A stretch of 64,000 nucleotides of DNA from Microbacterium ureisolvens (GCF_015278315.1 NZ_JADIJE010000009.1:153338-217337); one strand, 5' to 3'. Numbered from the stretch's first letter, positions 9,155-18,167 are shown. Notes: a model not told the origin generated them from the letters alone. Numbers and translations are program-made.

Positions 9155-9706
9155 GTGGCCAGAAAGAATGTGACGGGTCCCTTCGTCCTCCCGGTCCGCG
9201 ACATCGTCCATCGTCCGGGCGAGATGCGCGAGCACACCTTCGACGTCCCGGCGCCCGACAAATGGGGCGAGGGTCTCGTCGCCGTCGCTGCGGGCGAGCC
9301 GCTCGTCGTCGACGTGCGGCTCGAGTCGGTCCACGAGGGGATCCTGGCCTCCGGCGAGGTCGAGACGGAGTACACCGGCATCTGCGGCAGGTGCCTCACG
9401 GACATCGCCGAGGGGGTCAAAGTCGAGTTTCAGGAGCTTTTCGCGTATCCTGGGGAGGACGAAGCTGACTTCGAGGTTCAAGACGACCACGTGGATCTTG
9501 AAACTCTGGTCAGGGAAGCGGTCGTCCTGTCGCTTCCATTTCAGCCGGTGTGTCAGCCGGATTGCCCCGGCCTCGATCCGGTCACGGGTGAGCGGCTGAC
9601 CGAGAGCACCGGATCGCAGCAGAGCGAGCCTCTCGATCCACGATGGGCTGCGCTCCAGGACTTCACCATGACCAACGACGACGAATCACCGCGCTCCCGC
9701 GGCTGA
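9155..9706 (+). CDS. YceD family protein (DUF177)
   Basis: 183-aa member of the YceD/DUF177 family, which in many bacteria is encoded immediately before rpmF and is linked to 23S rRNA or ribosome assembly. Cysteine pairs typical of the family are visible at CGRCLTDI and CQPDCPGLD. The acidic middle (PGEDEADFEVQDDHVD) is also characteristic. It lies 30 nt upstream of rpmF, so co-transcription is likely. Confidence 0.88.
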   Translation: MARKNVTGPFVLPVRDIVHRPGEMREHTFDVPAPDKWGEGLVAVAAGEPLVVDVRLESVHEGILASGEVETEYTGICGRCLTDIAEGVKVEFQELFAYPGEDEADFEVQDDHVDLETLVREAVVLSLPFQPVCQPDCPGLDPVTGERLTESTGSQQSEPLDPRWAALQDFTMTNDDESPRSRG

Positions 9707-9736
9707 CCGCGTCGAGAACACAGAGAAGAGCAAGCC

Positions 9737-9946
9737 ATGGCAGGCAACCCCCCGAAGCGGAAGGTCTCCCGTTCCAACACGCGCTCGCGTCGCGCGCAGT
9801 GGAAGGCCGAGGCGCCCGCCCTCGTCAAGACCGTCGAGAACGGCAAGGTCGTCTACAGCCGTCCGCACCAGGCGAAGGTCGTCACCGACTCGCAGGGCAC
9901 CGAGCTGTTCCTCGAGTACAAGGGCCGCAAGGTCGCCGACGTCTGA
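9737..9946 (+). CDS. rpmF: 50S ribosomal protein L32
   Basis: Small basic ribosomal protein of 69 aa ([20 protein letters not shown]). It has no cysteines, so it is a zinc-free type of L32. It sits in the conserved DUF177-rpmF-rnc order, 16 nt before rnc. AGAAGAG lies about 9 nt before the ATG as a ribosome-binding site. Confidence 0.95.
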   Translation: MAGNPPKRKVSRSNTRSRRAQWKAEAPALVKTVENGKVVYSRPHQAKVVTDSQGTELFLEYKGRKVADV

Positions 9947-9962
9947 TCGTCGCGCACCTGAC

Positions 9963-10664
9963 GTGACCGACGTCGCTGCCGAGCGCACCGCGCTCGCAGA
10001 CCTCACGCAGAAGCTCGGAGTCGATATCGACCCCGAGCTTCTGTCGCTGGCGCTCACGCACCGGTCCTGGGCCTACGAGAACGGCCAGGTCCCGCATAAC
10101 GAGCGCCTGGAGTTCCTCGGTGACTCCGTCCTCGGTCTGGCCGTGACGGTACGCCTGTTCACGGGCCACCCCGAGCTCGAAGAGGGCGCGCTCGCGAAGC
10201 GGCGCGCCAGCGTCGTCTCGACGGTCGCCCTGGCCGAGATCGCCCGCGGCATCGGCCTCGGGGATCACCTGCTCCTCGGCCGCGGCGAGATCCTGACGGG
10301 CGGGCGCGACAAGGACTCGATCCTCGCAGACACGATGGAGGCGATCTTCGGGGCGACCTACCTCGCCTGCGGACCGGACGCCGCCACGGGCCTGGTGCTG
10401 CGGCTCGTCGAGCCGCTCCTCGCGGACCCCGAGCGGTACGGCGCGGCGATGGACCCGAAGACGGCGCTGCAAGAGCTCGCTGCGCGCGGGGCGCTGCTTC
10501 CTCCGGTCTACTCGGTGACCTCCACCGGGCCCGACCACGACCGGCGTTTCACCGCGACCGTGACCGTCGGCGACCTCACCGCCGAGGGCGCGGGCACCAG
10601 CAAGAAGCACGCCGAGATGGCCGCGGCGCTCACCGCCTGGCGCGAGCTCAGCGGACGTGCCTGA
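9963..10664 (+). CDS. rnc: Ribonuclease III
   Basis: Double-strand-specific endoribonuclease for rRNA and mRNA processing. The signature HNERLEFLGDSVLG is at about residues 41-54, and the second metal-binding helix is DTMEAIFGATYLA. A C-terminal dsRNA-binding domain follows (DPKTALQELAARG ... KKHAEMAAALTAW). The length of 233 aa is normal. It starts at GTG 9963 and overlaps mutM by 8 nt, indicating translational coupling. Confidence 0.95.
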   Translation: MTDVAAERTALADLTQKLGVDIDPELLSLALTHRSWAYENGQVPHNERLEFLGDSVLGLAVTVRLFTGHPELEEGALAKRRASVVSTVALAEIARGIGLGDHLLLGRGEILTGGRDKDSILADTMEAIFGATYLACGPDAATGLVLRLVEPLLADPERYGAAMDPKTALQELAARGALLPPVYSVTSTGPDHDRRFTATVTVGDLTAEGAGTSKKHAEMAAALTAWRELSGRA

Positions 10665-11583
10665 GCTTCCCGAAGTCGAGGTCGTCCGCGCCGGCCTCGC
10701 TCCCGCCGTCACCGGCGCCCTGGTGCTCGGTGTCAGCGCGACCGATGAGCGCGCGCTGACCCGCCACCTCGGCGACGCCGGTGATTTCGAGACGCGGCTC
10801 ACGGGGCGCGTCGTCAGCGCGGCGGCACGGCGCGGCAAGTTCCTGTGGCTTCCGCTGCAGCCGCGCGTCGGCGCGGGCGCCGCTGAGGAGGCGGTGGTCG
10901 GTCACCTCGGAATGAGCGGGCAGATGCTGCTGCGGCTGCCGGGTGCCGCTGCGGAGCGCCACGAGCGCGTCCGCATCGACCTCGCACATCCTGTGCACGG
11001 GGAGCTCTCGGTCGTGTTCGCCGACCAGCGCACGTTCGGCTCCCTCGCGATCGATTCGCTCGTCGCCACGCCCGACGGCGCGCCCGGCGGATACGGATGG
11101 GGCGAGGCATCCGTCCCCTCGCAGGTGGCGCACATCGCGCGCGATCCGCTGGATCCCGCCTTCTCCGACGGGGGATTCCGGCGCGCGCTCGCCCGGAAGG
11201 ACTCGGCGATCAAGCGCGTGCTGCTCGATCAGACCGTCATCAGCGGCGTGGGCAACATCTACGCCGACGAGTCGCTGTGGGCCGCGCGCATCCACCCCGA
11301 GACGCCTGCTCGCCAGCTGTCGACGCGTGCCATGAACCGGCTGCTGGGCGAGGTGCGGCACGTGCTCCACAAGGCACTCGCCGAGGGCGGCACGAGCTTC
11401 GACGCGCAGTACGTCAACGTGAACGGCCAGGCCGGCTACTTCGCGCATTCGCTCAACGCGTACGGCCGCACCGGGGAGCCGTGTCCCCGATGCGGCCGTC
11501 CGATCATGCGCGTGTCGTTCACCAACCGCTCGAGCCATTTCTGCGCGCACTGTCAGCGCGCGCCGCGGCAGGCGTCGGCCTGA
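10657..11583 (+). CDS. mutM: Formamidopyrimidine-DNA glycosylase (Fpg/MutM)
   Basis: Removes 8-oxoguanine and formamidopyrimidines from DNA, with AP-lyase activity. The mature N-terminus PELPEVE supplies the catalytic Pro and Glu. The H2TH helix-turn region is ISGVGNIYADESLW. The C-terminal zinc finger is CPRCGRPI ... CAHCQ. The length of 308 aa is normal. The start is GTG at 10657, overlapping rnc. It abuts the convergent GNAT gene with no gap. Confidence 0.95.
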   Translation: MPELPEVEVVRAGLAPAVTGALVLGVSATDERALTRHLGDAGDFETRLTGRVVSAAARRGKFLWLPLQPRVGAGAAEEAVVGHLGMSGQMLLRLPGAAAERHERVRIDLAHPVHGELSVVFADQRTFGSLAIDSLVATPDGAPGGYGWGEASVPSQVAHIARDPLDPAFSDGGFRRALARKDSAIKRVLLDQTVISGVGNIYADESLWAARIHPETPARQLSTRAMNRLLGEVRHVLHKALAEGGTSFDAQYVNVNGQAGYFAHSLNAYGRTGEPCPRCGRPIMRVSFTNRSSHFCAHCQRAPRQASA

Positions 11584-12684
11584 TCACAGGTCGAGCACCT
11601 TCTTCCACGCGCCCGCGTACGAGGCCGGCACGAAGCCGATCGCCTCGTTGATGTCGAGCATGTGGCGGTTCTCCTCGGCGTTGAACGTCGACACCCGCGG
11701 CGACTCGGGCGCGATCTCGCGCCAGCGCAGCAGGTTCGCGCACTTGACGATCGTGCCCAGGCGGTGCCCCCGGTGCTCCTTGAGCACCAGCGTGCCGAAC
11801 TGCTGCGTCGGACCGCTGTGGTCCTCGGCGATGGCGAGCTCGTTGTACGCGGCGATCCGACCCGTCGGCACGTGGATGACGGCGGCAACCGAGACGGTGA
11901 GTCCCTGTGCCTGCAGTCGTGCATCGCGTCGCTCGACGCGCGCGGCGTCCCAGTGCTGCTCGTCGATGACCATGCCGCCGGCGGGGACGTCGGTCGACAT
12001 GCGGGAGATGGCGTAGGCGAACCCGTCGACGTACTCCGGCGGGGTCGGCGACGTCCATGTGACCGCCCGATAGTCCTCTCCGGCGCGGTCCAGCGCGTCG
12101 GCGTGCATGCGCTCCACGAGCCGGAAGTCGCCCGTCAGATCGAACACGCTGTTGCGCTCCACCTGCTCGAGGGAGAACCCGTTCGCCACCTGGAACCGCG
12201 TCTGCGCATCCTCGGCCGGCACCGAGCCCCAGCCCGTCGACGGCTCCAGCCGCGCGCCCGGCGCATCGGGCCGGTGGAGCGTCCAGGTCTGGATGGTCGC
12301 CAGACCGCGCTCGCGCGCCTCGCGCTCGACCTCGGCGAGGAGGAGCTCCTCGACGCCGCGGCCGCGGTGCGGGGGGTCGACCATGAGGTCGAACTCCACC
12401 GTGCTCGCCTCTGCCTCGTTCGAGATCATCAGCTTGACGGCGCCCAGCACGTCGTCACCTCGCACTGCGGCGAAGCCCAGCTGCGTCCAGTCCGTCTGGT
12501 CCTGCCAGAACCCGAGCATCTCCTCGGGCTCCTCGCGGAGGTAGTCGTGCCCGGCGTCATGGAGGCACACCGCGTTGGCGATGCGCACCATCTCCAGGAA
12601 AAGGCGTGCACCGGGCGCTTCGGCCGTCTCGGGGACGGCGATGCGCGCGATCGTCACCACGCCGGCTTCTGCCAGATCAGTCAT
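11584..12684 (-). CDS. GNAT family N-acetyltransferase (tandem copy 2)
   Basis: 366-aa protein that appears to contain two GNAT-like domains, as in mycothiol-synthase-like proteins. An N-terminal acetyl-CoA loop-like segment is PPHRGRGVEELL, and a C-terminal one is VLKEHRGHRLGTIVKCANLL followed by NAEENRHMLDINEAIGFVP. ATG 12684 is chosen because it overlaps the stop of the upstream paralogue in ATGACTGA. It is clearly related to the next gene (12677-13759) and probably arose by duplication. Substrate unknown. Confidence 0.82.
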   Translation of the reverse strand: MTDLAEAGVVTIARIAVPETAEAPGARLFLEMVRIANAVCLHDAGHDYLREEPEEMLGFWQDQTDWTQLGFAAVRGDDVLGAVKLMISNEAEASTVEFDLMVDPPHRGRGVEELLLAEVEREARERGLATIQTWTLHRPDAPGARLEPSTGWGSVPAEDAQTRFQVANGFSLEQVERNSVFDLTGDFRLVERMHADALDRAGEDYRAVTWTSPTPPEYVDGFAYAISRMSTDVPAGGMVIDEQHWDAARVERRDARLQAQGLTVSVAAVIHVPTGRIAAYNELAIAEDHSGPTQQFGTLVLKEHRGHRLGTIVKCANLLRWREIAPESPRVSTFNAEENRHMLDINEAIGFVPASYAGAWKKVLDL

Positions 12685-13759
12685 CGAGCACCTTCTTCCA
12701 TGCGCCCTCATACGCGATCGGCGCGAAGCCGATCGCCTCGTTGATGTCCAGCATGGGCCGGTTCTCCTCTGCGTTGTAGGTGATGACGCGCGCCGAGTCG
12801 GGCGCGACCTCGCGCCAGGACAGCAGTCCGGCGCACTTGACGAGCGTCCCGAGCTTGTGACCGCGGTGCTCTTTGAGGACGAGGGTGTCCTCCTGGTGGG
12901 ATGCCTCGGTGCGGTCCTTGCCGATCACAAGCTCGTTGAACGCGCACAGCTCGCCGGATTCGATGTGCTGCGCGGCCGTCACCTGGATGGTGCGCCCGGA
13001 GTCGGTGTAGCGGGCGTCGTGCTCGGCGATGCGTGCGGCATCCCAGGTCTCCTCGTCGAACTCGAGCGCTGCGGCCGGCGCATCGGTCGACATGCGCGAC
13101 TTCATCCACGCGTAGCCGGCGACATATTCTTCCGGGGTCGGCGCGAACCACTGCACCACCCGGTAGGCGCTGGAGGCCGCGCGGGCTTCGGCAAGCAGGC
13201 GCTCGACCTCGTCGAACGAGCCGGTGAGGTCGAAGGCGCTGTTGCGCTCGACCTGCTCGAGCTTGTAGCCGTGACGGAGGAAGAACCGGGCGATGTGATC
13301 CTCGGGGATCTCGCCGAACCCCGTCGGCGGGGCGAGCCGCGCTCCCTCGGCCTCGGGGTGCTCGGCCCAGGACTGCAGCACGGTGCGGCCGTGCTCGCGG
13401 GCGGTCTTCTCGACCAGTTCGTAGGCGGCCGAGCCGATGCCTCGGCCCCACTTCGCACGCAGCAGCTCGATCAGCCAGAACGCGGCCTTCGAGCCCTCCT
13501 CGTGCGGGATGTCGACGCCGACGCGGCCGATGATCGCGCCGTCGTCGACGATGACCCACGACAGTCTGGTCTCGTACTCGGAGGGGCGGTAGTGGGGAAG
13601 CAGCTCGTCCGCCGAGATCCGGTGGTCGTCATGACCGGAGATCTCGCGGTAGATGAGGTTTCGGACCCGCACCATCTCGACGAAGTCGGTGGCGTCGGCG
13701 GCGTCGATGGCGGCGGGGATGACGAGGGGTCGGAACTCGACCTCGGTGAGGGTGGTCAT
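12677..13759 (-). CDS. GNAT family N-acetyltransferase (tandem copy 1)
   Basis: 360-aa paralogue of the downstream gene, again with two GNAT-like halves. The C-terminal half contains VLKEHRGHKLGTLVKCAGLL and NAEENRPMLDINEAIGFAP, near-identical in pattern to its neighbour. The reading frame extends far upstream, but ATG 13759 (MTTLTEVEFRPLVIPAAIDA) has AAGGA about 9 nt before it and is where protein-like composition begins. Overlaps the second copy by 8 nt, so the pair is co-translated. Substrate unknown. Confidence 0.82.
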   Translation of the reverse strand: MTTLTEVEFRPLVIPAAIDAADATDFVEMVRVRNLIYREISGHDDHRISADELLPHYRPSEYETRLSWVIVDDGAIIGRVGVDIPHEEGSKAAFWLIELLRAKWGRGIGSAAYELVEKTAREHGRTVLQSWAEHPEAEGARLAPPTGFGEIPEDHIARFFLRHGYKLEQVERNSAFDLTGSFDEVERLLAEARAASSAYRVVQWFAPTPEEYVAGYAWMKSRMSTDAPAAALEFDEETWDAARIAEHDARYTDSGRTIQVTAAQHIESGELCAFNELVIGKDRTEASHQEDTLVLKEHRGHKLGTLVKCAGLLSWREVAPDSARVITYNAEENRPMLDINEAIGFAPIAYEGAWKKVLDD

Positions 13760-13830
13760 GTCGGTGCGTCCTTGCGTTGCGGATGGAACTGGCGGGAGGG
13801 GGGGAGCAGAGGGATGCGATGGGGCCGGGA

Positions 13831-13860
13831 GGTCCGCCGCCCGCGAACGGGCGGCGGACC
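13831..13860 (-). terminator. Strong hairpin between the small-protein unit and the GNAT genes
   Basis: A perfect 13-bp stem (13831-13843 with 13848-13860) closes a CGAA loop. It lies just after the stop of the 84-aa gene on the minus strand. There is no T-run, as is common for actinobacterial terminators. Confidence 0.65.
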
Positions 13861-13869
13861 CGGTGGCCG

Positions 13870-14124
13870 TCACAGCGGGTGCGCGAGGAGAACCCCGCGG
13901 AGGTAGGCCTGCCTGCGGGCCTCCTCCTCCTGCTGCAGCTGGAACGCCGAAGCGTGCCGGCGGCGGTCGTCGGTGAGCCGTGTCTTCTGTGCGCTCCACA
14001 GGAGCAGCCGGAGCCCGACGTGCAGGGCCAGGCGGTCCAGGAGCGAGATGCGGTCGTCGCGGCTCGGAAGCCGCAGCGTATCGGGAAGGCCCGAAGGGCG
14101 CTGCGGCGCGTGCAGAGTGTTCAT
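13870..14124 (-). CDS. Small hypothetical protein, 84 aa
   Basis: Starts MNTLHAPQRPSGLPDTLRLP and continues RDDRISLLDRLALHVGLRLLLW, a leucine-rich amphipathic segment that could touch a membrane. The C-terminal third is rich in Arg, Gln and Glu (RRRHASAFQLQQEEEARRQA). No family function is recognised. It is the last and best-supported gene of a small transcription unit that has its own promoter (14454-14483) and terminator (13831-13860). Its ATG overlaps the stop of an upstream short ORF in ATGA, and GAAAGAG lies just upstream. Confidence 0.65.
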   Translation of the reverse strand: MNTLHAPQRPSGLPDTLRLPSRDDRISLLDRLALHVGLRLLLWSAQKTRLTDDRRRHASAFQLQQEEEARRQAYLRGVLLAHPL

Positions 14125-14231
14125 GATTGCTCTTTCGTGTGGGAAGGATGCCTCTGGCGGGCGCCGGAGGCGGAGATGCCGTGCCGCAGCACGACGGGTC
14201 GGAGATGCAGGGGGAGCGCGCTCAGCACCAC
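14121..14231 (-). CDS. Possible very small protein, 36 aa
   Basis: Short ORF from GTG 14231 (next codon also GTG) reading VVLSALPLHLRPVVLRHG and ending with TGA overlapping the next gene's ATG. The frame is open further upstream but without a normal start codon, and no clear ribosome-binding site is seen. The hydrophobic N-terminus and the overlap suggest it may be real. It could equally be leader sequence of the 84-aa gene. Confidence 0.38.
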   Translation of the reverse strand: MVLSALPLHLRPVVLRHGISASGARQRHPSHTKEQS

Positions 14232-14295
14232 GAAGCGGGTGCGGCGCAGCAGACAGGTCGCGCCCGGAAACGGGCAGACTCGTCCCCTGCGGGGA

Positions 14296-14415
14296 TCAGA
14301 TGGCGGCGGGGAAGCGGCCGCTCAGCACAGCGCCGAAGGAGACGGTCCCCGACGCGACGGCACGAATCGCTCCGCCATCACGGGCGGCGATTCCGGTTGG
14401 ATTCATCAGCATCAT
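14296..14415 (-). CDS. Small peptide, 39 aa, with near-perfect ribosome-binding site
   Basis: The ORF begins MMLMNPTGIAARDGGAIRA and ends SFGAVLSGRFPAAI. It is preceded by GAAAGGAGGT, almost fully complementary to the 16S rRNA 3' end, 7 nt before the first ATG. This signal is far stronger than at most genes in the window. It is the first ORF after the promoter at 14454-14483. It may be a leader peptide or an independent small protein. No homology is recognised. Confidence 0.55.
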   Translation of the reverse strand: MMLMNPTGIAARDGGAIRAVASGTVSFGAVLSGRFPAAI

Positions 14416-14453
14416 CGGGGGACCTCCTTTCTCGACTTCAGACGCAGAGAGTG

Positions 14454-14483
14454 ACGCTAGCGTGTCAGCGATACCCGCGTCAA
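14454..14483 (-). promoter_or_regulatory. Sigma-70 promoter of the small-protein unit
   Basis: On the minus strand: TTGACG (14483-14478), 18-nt spacer, TAGCGT (14459-14454). It points into the 39-aa ORF. Confidence 0.7.
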
Positions 14484-14609
14484 GCTTTCTCGCAGATTCG
14501 GTGATCCCATGGCGTGTCGCGATCCCGCCGCGCCCGGCTCGTCGGCCCGGCGGCCGGGCTGCGCTCCGGTAGCGTAGGCGGGTAATCGAGCTGGGGTGGG
14601 GGGCGTGCC

Positions 14610-17600
14610 ATGCACCTGAAGAGCCTGACGCTCAAAGGGTTCAAGTCGTTCGCCCAGCCGACGACCTTCGCCCTCGAGCCCGGCGTCACCTGCATCGTCG
14701 GGCCCAACGGCTCGGGCAAGTCCAATGTCGTCGACGCTCTCGCGTGGGTCATGGGGGAGCAGGGGGCGAAGACCCTGCGCGGCGGCAAGATGGAGGACGT
14801 CATCTTCGCCGGCACCGCCACGCGTGGTCCGCTGGGCCGCGCGGAGGTGCAGCTCACGATCGACAACAGCGACGGCGCTCTTCCGATCGAGTACTCCGAG
14901 GTGACGATCTCGCGGACCCTGTTCCGCAACGGCACGAGCGAATACGCCATCAACGGCGAGCCCTGCCGCCTGCTGGACGTGCAGGAGCTCCTGAGCGATT
15001 CGGGACTCGGTCGGGAGATGCACGTGATCGTCGGTCAGGGCCGTCTCGACAGCGTGCTGCAGGCGACCCCGGAGGACCGCCGCGGCTTCATCGAGGAGGC
15101 CGCGGGCATCCTCAAGCATCGCCGGCGCAAGGAGAAGACCCTGCGCAAGCTCGACGCGATGGAGGCCAACCTCACCCGCCTGAGCGACCTGGCAGGGGAG
15201 CTGCGGCGACAGCTCAAACCTCTCGGAAGGCAGGCTGAGATCGCTCGCGAGGCGGCGACGATCGCGGCCGTCGTGCGCGACGCCAAGTCACGCCTGTTCG
15301 CCGACGAGCTCGTCGGGCTCCGGGCCGAGCTCGCCTCGCACGCCCAGAGCGAGCAGGAGCGACATGCGGAGCGGATGGTGCTCCAGGAGCGGCTCGACAA
15401 CGCCCGCGTGCGGATCGAGCAGCTCGAGGGCGACCAGCGGTCGGAGAGCGTGGACCGCGCACGACGTGTCGCCCACGGGCTCGAACGGGTGCAGGAGCGG
15501 CTGCGCGGACTCTACGCGCTGGCCGGCCAGCGGCTGGCACTTCTCGGTGACGCCGAGGACGAGGAGCGCATCGAGCTGACCACGGTCTCGCAGGCGATGA
15601 TCGACGAGGCTCGCACCGAGATCGACGAGGTCTCGGACGGACTGGGGGCCGCGGAGGATGCCGCGGCCGAGGCGGCGCGCGAGGTGATGCGCGCCCGCGC
15701 AGAACTCGATGCGCTCGACACCGACATCGCCGCGCAGAGCGCGCTCGTCTCCGAGCACGACATGCGCATCACCGCGCTGCGCGGCACCGCGGAGGCCGCG
15801 GCATCCGCTCTCGCCGCGGTGCAGGGCGCTGTCGAGCGGCAGCAGAAAGCCCTCGACGCGGCGCTCGCGCGTCGTGCCGAGACGGAGGAGATCCTCGCCG
15901 GGGTCGACCCCGACCTCGTTCCGGAGGGGTCGTCGGCCGATCATGCCGCGACCTACGAGCGCGCGCAGCGCGACGCGACCGAGGCCGAGGCCGAGACGGC
16001 GTCGCTGCGCGAGCGCCTTCATGCCGCAGAGCGCGAGCGCGAGGCGCTCACGGCCCAGACCGCCGCGCTCAGTCGCGCACTCGATGTGAAGAACGGCGCC
16101 TCTGCGCTGATCGCCGAGGGCCGGCCGGGCGTTCGCGGTCTCGTGGGCGACGCGGTGCAGGTGGAGCCGGGGTTCGAGGCGGCCGTCGCCGCCGTGCTCG
16201 GGCCGATCGCAGAGGGCGTGCTCGTGGACGACCGCGAGAGCGCGTTCGCGGTGGCGGATGCCGCGCGCGAGGCCGAAGCCGGGCTCGTCGACATCGTCAT
16301 CGCCGACGCCGGCATGATGCGTCCCTCCTTCGCCGAGATGCCGGGCGTCGTGCCGGCCCGCGCGGTCGTGACCGCGCCCGCGGGGGTGCTCGGCCTGCTG
16401 TCGTACGTCGTCGTCGCCGACGACCTCGAGACGGCGCGCGCGGCGGGGCCCGCACTCGCGGCCGCCGAGCTCGGCGGTCCGATCACCGTCGTCACGCGGG
16501 CGGGCGAGGTCTACACCGAGTATTCGCTGCGTGCGGGCGCCGGCGCGTCCCGCTCGCGGCTGGAGCTCGCCGCCGAACGCGACGCCGCAGCCGTCCGCCG
16601 CGACGAGATCGCGGTGGTCGCCGACTCGCTGCGGGAGGCGCTCGGTGACGCGACCCGCGAGCTCGAGTCGGCCAGGCAGCGGACGAAGACCGCGCTCGCC
16701 ACTCTTCGCGAGCATGACGCCGCGCTGGCAGCGCACGCCGAGCAGGTCAACCGGGCGACCGTGCGGCACGAGGCCGCGGTGGCGGAGTGCGACCGCCTCG
16801 CCGCCGGGCTCGCGCAGGCCGCCGCAGCCGTCGAAGAAGCCGAGGCGTCGGCCCGGTCGGCGCAGGACCAGCTCACCGCGGCGCTCGAAGCGCCGCGCCC
16901 CATCCTCGACGCCTCGGCCCGCGAGGGCATGCTCGCGGCGCTCGAAGAGGCACGCGACGCCGAGATGCGCTCACGTCTCGAGGTCGAGACGCTGCGCGAA
17001 CGCATCCGCGCCGGCGAGGCGCGCGTCGTGGCCCTGGAGCGCCAGCGCGAGCGGGAGCGCGAGGCGGCCGCGGAAGCGGCGCGACGGGCCGTCATCCGGC
17101 GGGCCCAGCGCGAGATCGCCGCCGGCGTCGCCGGCCAGCTGCCGGCGGTCATCGACTCCGTGGACCGCTCCCTGGCGCAGGCGCGCGCGGGGCTCGCGGC
17201 GGCGGAGTCGGAGCGCACGGCGGTGACCGCCGAACTCGGTCAGCTGCGCACTCAGGAGTCGTCGGTGAGGGAACGGCTGGCAGGCCTCACCGAGAGCGTC
17301 CACAGCCTGGAGCTGCAGATCCACGAGAAGCGTCTGCATGTGACGGGACTCCTCGAGCGCGTCCAGTCCGAACTGGGGCTCGACGAAGACATTCTCGTTT
17401 CGGAATATGGTCCTGATCAGCCGGTCCCGCTCGGACCCCGGTCCGAACCCGCCGACACGGAAGCCGACGGCGAGGATGCGGCATCCGTCCCGTACGACCG
17501 CGCGGAGCAGCGCCGACGGCTGCAGGAGGCTGAGCGGAAGCTCTCGCAGCTCGGCCGCGTGAACCCGCTCGCGCTCGAAGAGTTCGAAGCCCTCGAGCAG

Positions 17601-18158
17601 CGGCACAAGTTCATGACCGAGCAGCTGGCCGACCTCGCCCAGACGCGCAAGGACCTGCTGACGATCATCGAGGAGCTCGACGAGCGGATGCAGTCGATCT
17701 TCCTCGCCGCGTTCGAAGACACGAAGGTCGCGTTCGGCGAGGTGTTCCCGATCCTGTTCCCCGGTGGCACGGGCTCGATCGCCCTCACCGATCCCGAGTC
17801 GCCCCTGACCACCGGCATCGAGGTCGCGGTGCGGCCCGTCGGGAAGAAGATCGAGCGCCTGTCGCTCCTGTCGGGCGGGGAGCGTTCGCTCGCCGCCGTC
17901 GCGCTCCTCACCGCGATCTTCAAGGCGCGGCCGAGCCCGTTCTACATCCTCGACGAGGTGGAGGCTGCGCTCGACGACGCCAACCTCGGCAGGCTGCTCG
18001 GCGTCTTCGAACAGCTGCGGGCGTCGAGTCAGCTGATCGTCATCACGCACCAGAAGCGCACGATGGAGATCGCCGACGCCCTGTACGGCGTGTCCATGCG
18101 TCAGGACGGCGTCTCGGCCGTCGTGGGTCAGCGCATCGCCGAGCGCGTCGGCGCCTAG
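14610..18158 (+). CDS. smc: Chromosome segregation protein SMC
   Basis: Condensin ATPase of 1182 aa that compacts and segregates the chromosome. N-terminal Walker A is GPNGSGKSNVVDAL (about residues 32-45). Two long Glu/Arg/Ala-rich coiled coils flank a hinge at about residues 495-640 (GVRGLVGDAVQVEPGFEAAV ...). The C-terminal ABC signature is LSGGERSLAAVALL and Walker B is FYILDEVEAALDD. ATG 14610 gives the conserved MHLKSLTLKGFKSFA. A TAGCGT box at 14570-14575 is a candidate promoter. The stop overlaps the -10 box of ftsY. Confidence 0.97.
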   Translation: MHLKSLTLKGFKSFAQPTTFALEPGVTCIVGPNGSGKSNVVDALAWVMGEQGAKTLRGGKMEDVIFAGTATRGPLGRAEVQLTIDNSDGALPIEYSEVTISRTLFRNGTSEYAINGEPCRLLDVQELLSDSGLGREMHVIVGQGRLDSVLQATPEDRRGFIEEAAGILKHRRRKEKTLRKLDAMEANLTRLSDLAGELRRQLKPLGRQAEIAREAATIAAVVRDAKSRLFADELVGLRAELASHAQSEQERHAERMVLQERLDNARVRIEQLEGDQRSESVDRARRVAHGLERVQERLRGLYALAGQRLALLGDAEDEERIELTTVSQAMIDEARTEIDEVSDGLGAAEDAAAEAAREVMRARAELDALDTDIAAQSALVSEHDMRITALRGTAEAAASALAAVQGAVERQQKALDAALARRAETEEILAGVDPDLVPEGSSADHAATYERAQRDATEAEAETASLRERLHAAEREREALTAQTAALSRALDVKNGASALIAEGRPGVRGLVGDAVQVEPGFEAAVAAVLGPIAEGVLVDDRESAFAVADAAREAEAGLVDIVIADAGMMRPSFAEMPGVVPARAVVTAPAGVLGLLSYVVVADDLETARAAGPALAAAELGGPITVVTRAGEVYTEYSLRAGAGASRSRLELAAERDAAAVRRDEIAVVADSLREALGDATRELESARQRTKTALATLREHDAALAAHAEQVNRATVRHEAAVAECDRLAAGLAQAAAAVEEAEASARSAQDQLTAALEAPRPILDASAREGMLAALEEARDAEMRSRLEVETLRERIRAGEARVVALERQREREREAAAEAARRAVIRRAQREIAAGVAGQLPAVIDSVDRSLAQARAGLAAAESERTAVTAELGQLRTQESSVRERLAGLTESVHSLELQIHEKRLHVTGLLERVQSELGLDEDILVSEYGPDQPVPLGPRSEPADTEADGEDAASVPYDRAEQRRRLQEAERKLSQLGRVNPLALEEFEALEQRHKFMTEQLADLAQTRKDLLTIIEELDERMQSIFLAAFEDTKVAFGEVFPILFPGGTGSIALTDPESPLTTGIEVAVRPVGKKIERLSLLSGGERSLAAVALLTAIFKARPSPFYILDEVEAALDDANLGRLLGVFEQLRASSQLIVITHQKRTMEIADALYGVSMRQDGVSAVVGQRIAERVGA

Positions 18159-18161
18159 GCT
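18156..18161 (+). promoter_or_regulatory. -10 box of ftsY overlapping the smc stop codon
   Basis: TAGGCT begins with the TAG stop of smc and ends 6 nt before the ftsY ATG. Leaderless transcription of ftsY is likely. Confidence 0.5.
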
Positions 18162-18167
18162 GGGGGG

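Noticed and set aside
6308..9490. 1060-codon open frame on the minus strand opposite recG and coaD
   Set aside because: High-GC antisense frame with Arg/His/Asp/Gly-rich, low-information translation. recG, coaD and DUF177 on the other strand have clear family motifs.
10021..10033. TATCGAC-type palindrome in rnc (also single sites near 18705 and 53661)
   Set aside because: They lie inside host genes and match chance expectation; not counted as phage operators.
14262..14275. GCCCG-GAAA-CGGGC hairpin inside the small-protein unit
   Set aside because: Only 5 bp and without a T-run; too weak to call a terminator, and the downstream 84-aa gene appears to belong to the same unit.
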